NCBI RefSeq assembly: GCF_000003815.2
Contig: NC_049992.1
Span: 15,237,525-15,301,524, forward strand
Direction: 5' to 3'
From: Branchiostoma floridae
Lineage: Eukaryota; Chordata; Leptocardii; Amphioxiformes; Branchiostomatidae
Length of the DNA: 64,000 nucleotides
Part shown: positions 41,730-53,700 of the stretch, piece by piece
Layout of the letters: the number at the start of each line of letters is the position of its first letter
Numbering within the stretch: the first letter of the stretch is position 1
The notes under the pieces: generated by a model
Seen by the model: only the letters and a program-made list of their open reading frames with translations
Told to the model about the DNA's origin: nothing
Databases searched by the model: none
Program-made: the position numbers and the translations under genes

Positions 41730-44700
41730 ATGGCGAACGCTCCTTTCAAGATCGGGGATAAGGAATTTTCTGGGGTGGTTATCACCTTAGAAAATTGCCT
41801 TCTCCCGTCTGAAAAGCTTGATGCGACACCTTCTGTAAACGACGGGCTCGAGCATGAGACCGAAGGGGACTTACGGATCCTTGGGTGCGAGTATATCCAG
41901 ACAGCAGGCGTCCTCCTCCGTTTGCCACAGGTTCGCCATCTTTGTTTCTGTTGTCCGAATTTCCTCATAGAAAATTGACTTTATTTCCTTTCTCACTACG
42001 TTTTTCACGCCAAATCCGCCTCAGATTCGCTCCTTTAACACTTAAAGATTCTAGCGGAGGTGAAGTTTCGGTTGAAAACACTTGAATTATGGTGAATGTT
42101 TCAGCGGTAAAGTCAGCGTGAAAATCGTCTGACGGCATTTGTCATTATTTAGCACGTCCCGGCATGCTTCTGTTTCACTGAGTCCGTCATCTTGAAACCA
42201 CCGTCTTACATTTTAGTACTTGTCACAATCAGCATTATCAGACTAGAGAATTACACAAACGAAGGAATAAGCTCAGCAAAATGTGGTATTTGATTTTTAG
42301 CGAGTTATTACGTTGACACAACATACGATCGAGTTATGTAAATTTCATGCCATTCATGATTCAAAGCTCCCACCCCAGTTGTAATGTGCATAATTTATAA
42401 GATTTAAGTTGTGTTCACCTAATTTAGGGCCTCATTGACTGACTTTGTGGTCCCCTAATGTTGTTACAGACAGCTATGGCGACTGGACAGGTCCTGTTTC
42501 AGCGATTTTTCTACTCCAAGTCATTGGTCAAGCACAATATGGAGGTAAGCATCTCAACTAATCATTTCAGTAAATCACTAAATGTACATAGGCAAATGAG
42601 CCTGGTTCTATTAGGTAGACTACACGGGTACCTGTTTTCAGCTTGGCAGGCCACTTCTAGCAGCCATTAGGCTACATGTTTTTTATGCAGAATTAATTCC
42701 TCTTTTCTTGACAGTTGAGCAGGGTGTTGCTGTCGGAATTGTGTGTGTAAGAAACATGGCACAGTTGACTAACTCCCCCATCTTCCTTCTCTTGTGCCAT
42801 CAGATCGTAGCAATGGCTTGTGTGTATTTAGCCTCGAAGATCGAGGAAGCGCCGCGGCGAATTCGGGACACAATCAACGTGTTCCACCACATCCGCCAGC
42901 GCAGAAACAACAGGTAAGCATCATTCCTATGGCTTTTCATGACCCTCTCATTGTGGAAATGTGTCCACTGCACAAGATGTGTCACAGAATCAAACTCCAA
43001 TAAATTTGGTTTTGAAGGATGATAATGTGCAAGAATATTGCAATTGGCACTCTATTTGGTACAGTGTTTTGCATTAATCAAAGTGCTTCTAAATGTTGCT
43101 GCCCGCTTCCTGTCAAAATTGATATTGACTGAAACTTAACTGAAATTATTCTTTGCAACTGGAGCCAAAAGCTGTCTTCTTGATGATTTCAGGTTGTTCT
43201 GATGTAAAAAAAACATTTGTTCCAAAAACATTGATGTGATTACATTGAGAAATTGCCTACTGTGTTGTACATGTGTCCCTAAGACCACAACTTCAAGTGT
43301 TTTTTGCAAAAGGAAAAAAAAACATTAGATAGCCATGTTCCACTGTGAGTGGGATCAGGGGAGGAGCTGATATAGATTTTGTTCCTATATACACTTGTTT
43401 GGTTACTTGGGTAATTAAACAAGAGACTATAACATCTTACGTGCTACCAGCTTCTGTTGCAGTCTGTATGTGTGTTCCTGTGCAAAAGTGGGCTTGAGTT
43501 TTAAAGGGATGCGTGTGTTGTGGAAACGTTGGTAACGGCATGAGTTGTGGACAGACACATTTTGATTAGAGAAGATGTGCAGAGTTTGCAGAAGAGATAT
43601 GAATATGAGCAAAATTGGCATGATGTAAAACGTTTGAAAGAGAGTGTGGAAGATGAATATGATGTGCTTTAGGAAGAGCTCATTGGTTCAAAAAGCCAAG
43701 AGGTTTATGATAATGTATGGCTGTAGAATGAGTGCATGCCTGGTTTACTCACTTATTAACTTGCAATTTTCTCCCCTTTGCCACCAAACCTTTCAGCGAC
43801 CACGTACGGCTCCTAGCGACCACCCATGGTTACTGGGCGACTGCTCCGGTTGCCTAGCGACCACCAGGGCTCCTGCTCCTGTTGGGTTCGCCTAAGGCCG
43901 TGAGGGTCGGTGCCAGGAGGGTGAAATCACCCGCTCTGAACCGTACGGTTTGTATCCATCAAGAGGAGGGAGGCCCCAAAATTGTCACGGCCAACCACTT
44001 TTCCTTTCGTAAACCATTTGTACCACATCATGTGGCGCCCAGCATTCACAAGTTTCCCTTCGTTCAATGCATTTTCACTTTCCTAATTCACCTGGTTTTC
44101 AATACCTTACATAGATATATTTGGTCATTTTCTGGCCAGTTATGGTCATGATGATACTGGGAACAGAGTATGTGCCTGTTGGTAATGCGAACAATAGTGT
44201 TAAGGTTACAGAAAATGTAGTTTGTAAGTAGTAAGTTTTTAATGCTGTTATGTGGTAGGCTGTGTTTGTACCTATACAGGGTTGGTGCCCAAAACACTAC
44301 TGGATGCCCCCTTCCATCAAAGGTGGCTTGTCTAAGGAATATGTCTGGTCAATTGTGTCAGTTCTCTGTCACTAGAAAGCCATACTGATATTAAATTAAA
44401 ATGAGATGATTATAAACTTTCTTTACATATAACACATGTGCTAGAACATATTTAAAAAAACTTGAAAGTCTGGCTTTCTTGTGGCTGTGCGATGAAAATA
44501 TGTGCAATAGATAAAAAAAGCCATAGACCAGAACCAAGAGTGGGAGAAACAGAGGAAAAATTTCCTGCCAAAGGGAAGCTTTGCAAGAGAAATTGTATCC
44601 TTTTCATGTTATGTTAGTCATAATGCAACCATGAACATTGCTCCAAATCTCAGGTAAGTGAAATAACTTGTATTTGATTTAGATTTGTATAGCAGAGTGT

Positions 44701-47700
44701 AAGAAAACTGATGATTTGCCCATGGTGTGCATGTCTCAGTAACATAAATGCTCCATATGGGAAGATGAGTGAATAGAACTGTATTAACCCTCACCCTGGT
44801 ACTCTGCCATGTGACTAATACAAATCATATGCTGGAAAGAAAACTTAGCAGGGAGAAGTTTTAACAGGAAGTTCGTAAGGTAAGTGAACCACAAAATGTA
44901 GCTGTGGTATACCTATGAAGTGTAACGGTTTTCTGAGTTGGGATCAAACTTGACATACTTCGTGACACTCTTTTGGGCGTTCTGCCCCCTTTTCGCAGGT
45001 GTAAACTCATAAAAGCATGATCTGTTTAGAACTACACACTGTGACCAGTGTTTCCGCCAGACCTCAGCTGGGAGGCCGTCCACCTTGGGGCGCGAAAACC
45101 GCGAAAATTAAATTTAATTGCAAAACCGCGAACATTAAATTTAATTGTAAAACCGCGAAAATTAAATTTAATTGTAAAATCGCGAAAATTAAAGTTAATG
45201 GTTAACTGTCGCAAGAAAAAACAAAACAACTAACGTCCGATTAAGTTCAGTGCCGAAGTGTTATGATCTGTGCCGCGTACCGGTATGCCGCACTGAACGG
45301 GTACTACGACTTTTAAAAAGTTCTAGAAATGGTTCTTGGACTTTCAAAAAAGAAATAGCATTTGTATATATTCTCTTTTATGTTGTGGTATACTTATAAA
45401 TCATCTAAAACCTTCCATAGATCGAGAAATTTGCGTTCAGAAATGACGAAAAACATCGTCTATCGGCGACAGTGAGCGTAATGGCGGCCGAAATCCCGCA
45501 ATCTCACGTGGTGACTTCTCGCGAGATCTGGGAAAGCTAGCGACGTCACGGGAAACTAGCGCTGTGATTGGCTAGGATACACAACAACTACCGACCGCCA
45601 TTTTTGATGCAACAACAACAACAACATTTATCCCGAAAATTTCTGCCGTTTTCGGAGATTTTTCGGGCTCAAAACTCATATAAAAAGGAACCAAAGTTAT
45701 ACTTGATGTTTTTTACGTCCATCATCTCTTATGTGAACACTTTATTTTTCCGCTGTGTTGCCGATAGCGAACTTGAACGAGGTCGATTTCCCGTGCCGAG
45801 CACCCGGGCCGGTGGGCACATGTATCTGATTGTGTTTTGTTTTGTTTACGATGATTGACGATGAAAACAGAGACTAAAGTTGTTAATCTAGACAAAGTTT
45901 AATAGTGTGTTGTCTTATTTCTCCCAATAACAAAGTTTAGTTTGTAGCGTTATACTTATAGCGAGATCGACCTACCGCCAAGTTTGCGAATTATGTGACA
46001 GGGCAAATTCGTGTAACTGAGGCCTTGAAAAACGGGTTTTGATTATCGTATGCGAAAGGCCGCCGACACACATTGTCAACAACCATAACAATAGCAAAAC
46101 AAACAGTGAGCGGCTTTCTGACTGTGGACGGCGTCCCAAGCCTCTAGCTTCAATACAAAACACAAAACTGCGGTTTACATTTATCAACTTTGTACAGATT
46201 TCTCGGCAAAATGTGGGTCGCAATTTTTTTATGAGGACGGCCTCTGGTTGCGTTCAAGCCGTCCAAAACGAAATGAGACCGTCATTGGACGGGTGGACGC
46301 CCCTCTGGCGGAAACACTGACTGTGACAATACCAAGTTTTCTACCTATTTGTTTATTTCTGGTTTGTATGGATTTCAGATATGGGCAAGCATTGAGTAAT
46401 ACCCCCCTCACATTAGGCGTGATTCGATCGGACAACGAGTCTGCGAGCTTTAATTTACGAGGAGGCATGACCCTGATGCCGCGAAGAAATGGCAGAGTTC
46501 CCCCTTCCCGTCAGGGTCATGCCGCCTCGTAATTTAGAGCTCGCAGACTCGTCGTCCGATCGAATCGCACCTAATGTGAGGGGGGTATAATGGCATTTCT
46601 GATATTGGTGTTACCTGCCTGCAGATTAACTCTCAGATTATAACCTAAAAATGTCAAAGTTTCTTTTGTCTTAAAAGATGCGTTAAAACAGTTTCATATT
46701 TACAAAAAAAAAAACTGTCAGAGAAAAGTGAGGTTTTACTAGGGAAACAGTGCTCAAAATACATTTTTTCAGCCAGGTTGCTCTGGCAGCAACCTGAGTC
46801 AAACGCCAGGTTGTGCCATCAACATTTCAGGTTGCCCTACTTCCATTTATTGCTTCCTTCAAATCAACTACTTATCCATTATCTTTTCTTCCAGTTGTAT
46901 GTAACTACTTACATTTTCTCTTATCAAGAAATAAATACAAAGGCTTATGTGGTGTACCAACTGCAAAATTTCAGGTGCACTGTGCTGCCTGGGTTTAAAA
47001 TGATGTGACAAGCAAAATGTAGTTGCAAGTGTGTATTTTGAGCACTGGAGAAGTATGGACAAATGGTAAACCTAGTACTTTCCCCTGTTACAATAGCTCA
47101 TTTCCTCCAGAGTCCAATCCAACATAAAGGCTTATAAATCAAACATACTCTCTGTTCAATCCCTTGCTCTGTCACTACACTCTCACAATCTATATTTTTT
47201 CTCTTACTTTCTTTGCGTACAAGTCATAGATTCTGTTTTATTGTCTGTATGTCCTTTGGTTTGATAAATTCACACAAATCCTGTTCCTGGTTCAGTTATG
47301 AATAAACGTTTAAAGTGAGCCTGATGTAAGTAACCATCAACTGTATTGCAGGCCTTAGAACCACCATTTGTGTTTAAAAAGATGTGACACCAAAAGAATG
47401 GATTTGCACCATTTTATAGTATTTTCCCCTTATTCCTGCACATTCTTCTCTCCTAAATTGGTAGCATTAAGTAAGAATTGTGGGCGTATATCCTGGTTAA
47501 GTGAGTGAACTGTCATTGACATTTGGGTAACTAGTGTCCTATAATGTAGGACATGACCACATGAGGACTAGTACTTGAGGACCAGTCAAAAGGAAAGCAT
47601 TCACAAGTTATTCACAAGGCAAGGGTCACTTAAGCCAATGATGACCAATACTGTAAATGTATTCAAGTTTGCGGGGATTTAATTTTGCGGTAGTGCGAAC

Positions 47701-50700
47701 AATAACTTTTTGATTTCGCTGTAGCACCGTGCACTGTAGTCTCTTACTGCCATGAAAAAATGTTCGCGGTGGTTTTAAGTTCGCGGTGAAGTGGCCACCA
47801 AGAACAACGCGAACCTTAATCCACCGCAAAAGTTTCTGCAATTACAGTATTCGGCAAAACTATCGATAACCATTACGTTTTTCTAGGATGTTATTATGTT
47901 TCCCCCGGTAGGGGAATACATATTGTTTTTTCTGGGGTGTTCTTTTTCTTTCTTCTGTCATTAGCTAACCATAGGATGTTTACCGTTATGGTAAATATGA
48001 GCATTTCTTTTTACATGTACACAAAACTATGGGGAGAGCCTCATGGTGTACATTGTAGTATGGTTATGTTAAAGACCTGGTCCAAAGAGCATGTAGTAGT
48101 AGTTTTTTTTTTACTCGTACGCAATTCTAACCGGTATAATATTGTGTGTGAGTAGCTTGACAAAAGGCTATGGGGAAAACGCTTTGCATTTTCATGAAAA
48201 TGTTGCCTTACTAATTTTGTTGTGCTTCATGTTGCTGTTGATTTACATTGAAGTAGTGTCTCTATTATGAAGGGACATGTTGCCATTGTTCTAAAGTTTT
48301 CTTCTTCTTGGACAGTCCTTTCCTACATACCTATACTGCAGCTTTGCTAGCCTGTATGTCCTCACCACCCATACACACACTCTGCATTACAACATTCTTT
48401 TGTAAGGGTATTTCATTCATCAAGAAGTGATAATTCAGTCAAAAGTATCCGTTGACAGATGTACAAGAAATCCCTATCTTTCCTTAAAACTGACCGACTA
48501 AATGTCAACTTGCAATTGGCAAAAATATGCCCTAGCCTTGCCTATTGTACACTCGCACAAGATTTAGCATTCCTATCAGGGTTGGGCAAGTTTTCTAAAA
48601 TTCACATGTCCTATTGGGCAAGCACATAAAAAAATCTATGCCCGAACCAATTTTTCACTTGCACAGAAGTGGAATGTCACCGTTACTAGCATATGCATTT
48701 TCACTTTCAGCAATGGAATTCTCTGTTGACCATTGCTTGATGTCATGACCGTAAAAAGTAACAAGCATATCAAATTCACACACTTGCTGGAATAGCACTT
48801 CCACTTGCCCTTGACAATTAATAGGACTAGTGGACTTTTTCAACCCTGCCAATGTTGCTGAAATACCAGCACATTTTAAAGGGAAATGCATGAAAAAGAT
48901 TAAAGTAATATGGAACAAATAGAAGTTACCTTCAACGTTTGAAGGTTTCACAATGGCAAACCTCTTTGTTACCATGTAAATGACACTGCTATGTAAGTTT
49001 GATATATCTATATATTCTATAAAAACATCTATAATGCCAACTTGCTATTGCAGTGAAAAGTTAGAACTTATTTAAAATTTTCAAACATGATCAGGAGGTT
49101 GTCAACATTTCTGCTTTGTTGGTTTCCTCCATTAAATTTGATCTTGTTAGTGGACTTCCCCTCCTTGGTGTAACACAGTTTTAGAAAGGGACAGGGGTCA
49201 ACGTTAAGAGTATTGCAGTAGCCAGACCCTCAGGCAAAGGTCCTTCTCTTACTCCAATTCTGACAACATGAAATGCCAATAAGTATGTATAAAAGGGCCA
49301 ATAATAAAAGATAGTACAGGGAATTGTCATTTCAGGTCACACCTGAACAAACTTGACGCTTGTTGGCTTTTTATTTTTATTCAGCAACTACTCCCTTCAT
49401 TCTATCATGGTTTATCCCAATTGATGAATCAGGTAGCAGCATGGCTTACATGGTGTCTGTTGTAGTCAGGTGCATATTCTGTTCCCAGTCTTATCTGTAT
49501 GTAAGGAGTGACTTTGAAAATGCACTTGTAATTTTTTTCCAAAAGAGATGGTTGGCACAGTCACCAGCCACTTTTACAAAGATCTTCAGGTTGAGGAAAG
49601 CTGAGACTGTGTTTGTTCGGTGATTGAAATTACCCGATGGAAAAATGCATACTAGACGGATACAAGCTCATTCTGAAAGGTTTTGTGGCACAAGGCCAGG
49701 TAGGGCTCATAAATCAGGTGTTCAGTTGTTTTTGTCCTGAGATGAAAATGCCTTAAATGCTAACAGTGATTGGGATGACTTTGTAAACATAGTATAATTT
49801 ATTGTTGTTCATTTGTTTAGTATGCTTATTTTTTGGCTTCTGCTTTAATGTGAGTCATTGAAATGGGGCTCTGATCAAGTATAAAATTGAATTTTGGGTA
49901 AGGGACATCTTTACCTGAAAGCCTATGATTTCTGAGCCCTGTTGGCACTAGGATTTTGTGTTTTATTGTAAGAGGAGAGGTTGTGAGGATTAGGTAGGCT
50001 GTGTTACATGGAATGGTCTGTATGTGTGTTTCAGGCCTGCACAGCCGCTCGTGTTGGACCAGAACTACATCAACACCAAGAACCAGGTCATTAAGGCTGA
50101 GCGGAGGGTGCTGAAGGAACTGGGCTTCTGTGTGCACGTCAAGCATCCACACAAGGTTGGTCCCAAACCATCTTTAGTAGGAATCACTAAGTGTAGTTCT
50201 TAATCCAGCATGACTGGAGTAGGAATCACAAAGTGCAATTCTTAATCCAGCATGACTGGAGTGGGAATCACAAAGTGCAATTCTTAATCCAGCATGACTG
50301 GAGTAGGAATCACAAAGTGCAATTCTTAATCCAGCATGACTGGGGTAGGAATCACAAAGTGCAATTCTTAATGTAGGAATCACAAAGTGCAATTCTTAAT
50401 CCAGCATGACAGGAGTAGGAATCACAAAGTGCAATTCTTAATCCAGCATGACTGGAGTAGGAATCACAAAGTGCAATTCTTAATCGAGCATGTCTGGAGT
50501 AGGAATCACAGTCACCCCGACCAATCGAATGGGGACATCCCTCGCGAATGTGCACACTCCTCTAGAAAAGAGGACACTCCTCGACTTTCAAGGGGACGCT
50601 CCTCTGGGCAAGGGGATGTTCCTCCCTCAATTAGGGGACGCTTCTCCGGAAATGGTATGTTTACCGGGCATAGGGGACGTCCCTCCAACACCCCCGCCGG

Positions 50701-53700
50701 CCCGTGGAATCGGCCGAAAACCCGACAAATCCCTTTCTAGTTCATCTAAATCACAACATCCAAAACTTTAACCCCGTCAGTGCTCTCGACAAACATGACA
50801 CCTCGCCAGGTAATGATAGTTTTTGATTAAAAATTGAGGCATGTTGGAAATAAAGCTGACCGCCGGCAGAACATCACTTCTCTTCAGTGTTTTAATGGCG
50901 GCGTATCGCACGCCCGGCAAGCACAACATCGAGTTTTAGCCTAAATATCCGCGTGCTTGTCGAGTTTTAAGGCCTCCCTCCCTAACACACGTACATGGGA
51001 GAAGTTTCTGAAACGATGTCAGACGTAGTGTTCTGTTATGGCCTGTAAAAAGGCCGCGGTGTACTGGAAACGCCCGATAACTACGGTTTACCGTGACAGA
51101 GAACCGGGCGCCCGTACGTGTGCTGGGGAGGGAATCCTGTCTCGACAAGCTACACGGATCGGTATCGGAGCATGTAGCCGCGTTGTACAAAAAATCCCGA
51201 ATAACTACGTCTGATATAACGTCCTTGGTCTGACATCGTGTTAGAAACTTCTCCCATGTACGTGTGTTAGGGAGGGAGGCCTTAAAACTCGACAAGCACG
51301 CGGATATTTAGGCTAAAACTCGATGTTGTGCTTGCCGGGCGTGCGATACGCCGCCATTAAAACACTGAAGAGAAGTGATGTTCTGCCGGCGGTCAGCTTT
51401 ATTTCCAACATGCCTCAATTTTTAATCAAAAACTATCATTACCTGGCGAGGTGTCATGTTTGTCGAGAGCACTGACGGGGTTAAAGTTTTGGATGTTGTG
51501 ATTTAGATGAACTAGAAAGAGATTTGTCGGGTTTTCGGCCGATTCCACGGGCCGGCGGGGGTGTTGGAGGGACGTCCCCTATGCCCGGTAAACATACCAT
51601 TTCCGGAGGAGCGTCCCCTAATTGAGGGAGGAACATCCCCTTGCCCAGAGGAGCGTCCCCTTGAAAGTCGAGGAGTGTCCTCTTTTCTAGAGGAGTGTGC
51701 ACATTCGCGAGGGATGTCCCCATTCGATTGGTCGGGGTGACAGTGCAATTCTTAATCCAGCATGACTGGAGTAGGAATCACAAAGTGCAATTCTTAATCC
51801 TGCATGTGCATGAAGACCATTCCAGTTCATTTAAACTTTCACGCACCGGTTTTGAGACGGGAGAAGCAGGTCTTTCAACGATTCGTTTGGTTTGCATAGA
51901 TGGATACATGAATCAGTCAATTTAACCAAACCCTTCTAATAGCCCTTCCATACGCTTGATTGCATAATTGAGTTAGCGTGGCCGAAAGGTCTACGGCTCT
52001 GGGTGCAGATAGTGATTTGCTTTTGCAGCCGTGGATTGTGGGTTCGAACCCCATTTGGAACAATTTTTTTTTTCTTTGTTAGACAAATCTCATGTAATGT
52101 TTTTTTAATAGAAGACAGATCAAATTCAGTAATTCGATGCATAAAAACTATTTTTTCATGTGATTTTGTTTAACATCCAGGCTTTTCCCAAAATATGCAC
52201 TGGCCATCAGAAGCTTTCTTGTTACTTCAGCCGTAGCTGCTTGTTCTCCCCAAGAACTACATGCTCAGGACTATGTATGATATCAGAAAGATGTATTGCA
52301 TAGCTCTAACTTGAAAGCAACAGCTACATGTATCTGATGCTCTCTTTCTCCCTGCAGCTGATTGTCATGTACCTGCAAGTGTTGGACTGTGAGAAGAACA
52401 GGAAGCTGGTGCAGACAGCTTGGTGAGTATGAATAGACACACAACCAAAAGTTGTACCACTGGTAATTTGACAGTGTTAGGGTTTAAGAGACATTTCAGT
52501 GGCATCCACCACTCCCAAAGCCATTCTCAAGTACAGATAGTAGGTCTATTTAAGACATTAGCATCTTCCCTACCACATTGTTGCTGAGTCCATAGTTCAT
52601 TTGTAGTAATAAACTACGACATAACAACTTTATGAATGTACTGTAACATGTTGGAAAAGTTACCACATACGCCATGTATTCTTGGTAGTCTCAAGCTTTG
52701 TTCCAAAAGTCTGTGTTGCTTTAAAAGAATTGCATTTGACTTGATTTGTCCTCTTCTTCAGGAACTTCATGAATGATAGCCTGCGAACAGACGTGTTTGT
52801 GCGCTTCAGCCCGGAGACGATAGCGTGTGCGTGTATCTTCCTGGCAGCGCGCCAGCTGAAGGTGCCCCTGCCCAACAGAGCTCACTGTCCCTGCCACTGG
52901 TACGAGCTGTTCGGAGCATCGGAAGATGAAGTGGAGGAGATCAGCCTCACTATACTCAAGATATATGCCAGGGACAAGGTATCTTCAGCATGCTTGATTA
53001 CCTTATCTTTTAACCTATCATGATTATTCTTGTGCAATCATTATTTAAGTCTCTATTTGTAGTACACTTCACATGCCAGTCTCTAAGTTGAGTTACCTGC
53101 AGCAAGCACTAAGACTAGAAGAATTGAGGAGATCAGCCTCACTATACTCAAGATATATGCCAGGGACAAGGTAGCTTTTCTTTTAAACTTACCGTGATTA
53201 TTCTTCTGCCATCAATATAAAGGTCTCTTTTTGTAGTACACTCGATGCTAGTCTCTAAGTTGAGTTACCTGTAGCAAGCTAGTTCAGGGGTCAACACTAA
53301 GACTAAATGAATTCTTGGATAGGGATAGCTTTGTAGAATTTTTATGAAAGGTATGTTGACCATGGGTTGAGAACACAACTGAAGCATTGATGTATGTTTC
53401 CCTGTTGTATGAAAGGTATGTTGACCATGGGTTGAGAACACAACTGAAGCATTGATGCATGTTTCCCTGCAGAAGAATTATGAAGACCTAGACAAGGAGG
53501 TAGAGAAGAGGAGGAAGGTGCTGCAGGAGGCCAAGCTTCGTGCCCGCGGTCTACTGGATGAGCAGGGACGTCCTGTGGACAGCACCACAGGAAACTCTTC
53601 GCCCTCCTCGCGTCCAAGTGAGTTAAAGTGTATCAATGGTCATAATGGGTACGGGAACCGAATGAAGTCTTCATGTGATAGCACTGAAAATAGTGGCCAA

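Noticed and set aside
45032-45233. Short Lys/Phe/Asn-rich ORFs on both strands
   Set aside because: They come from the 28-bp tandem repeat inside the hAT-like element.
50174-50555. Minus-strand ORFs with repeated [14 protein letters not shown]-like text
   Set aside because: The 42-bp tandem unit is a multiple of three without stops in that frame, so the ORF follows from the repeat.
50490-51748. Mirror-image ORFs ([13 protein letters not shown]-type) as a duplicated gene pair
   Set aside because: They are the two arms of the foldback element; no start, splice or domain evidence supports a protein.
51972-52060. Functional class II tRNA gene
   Set aside because: The T arm pairs but the acceptor stem fails after three pairs and no anticodon loop is convincing.
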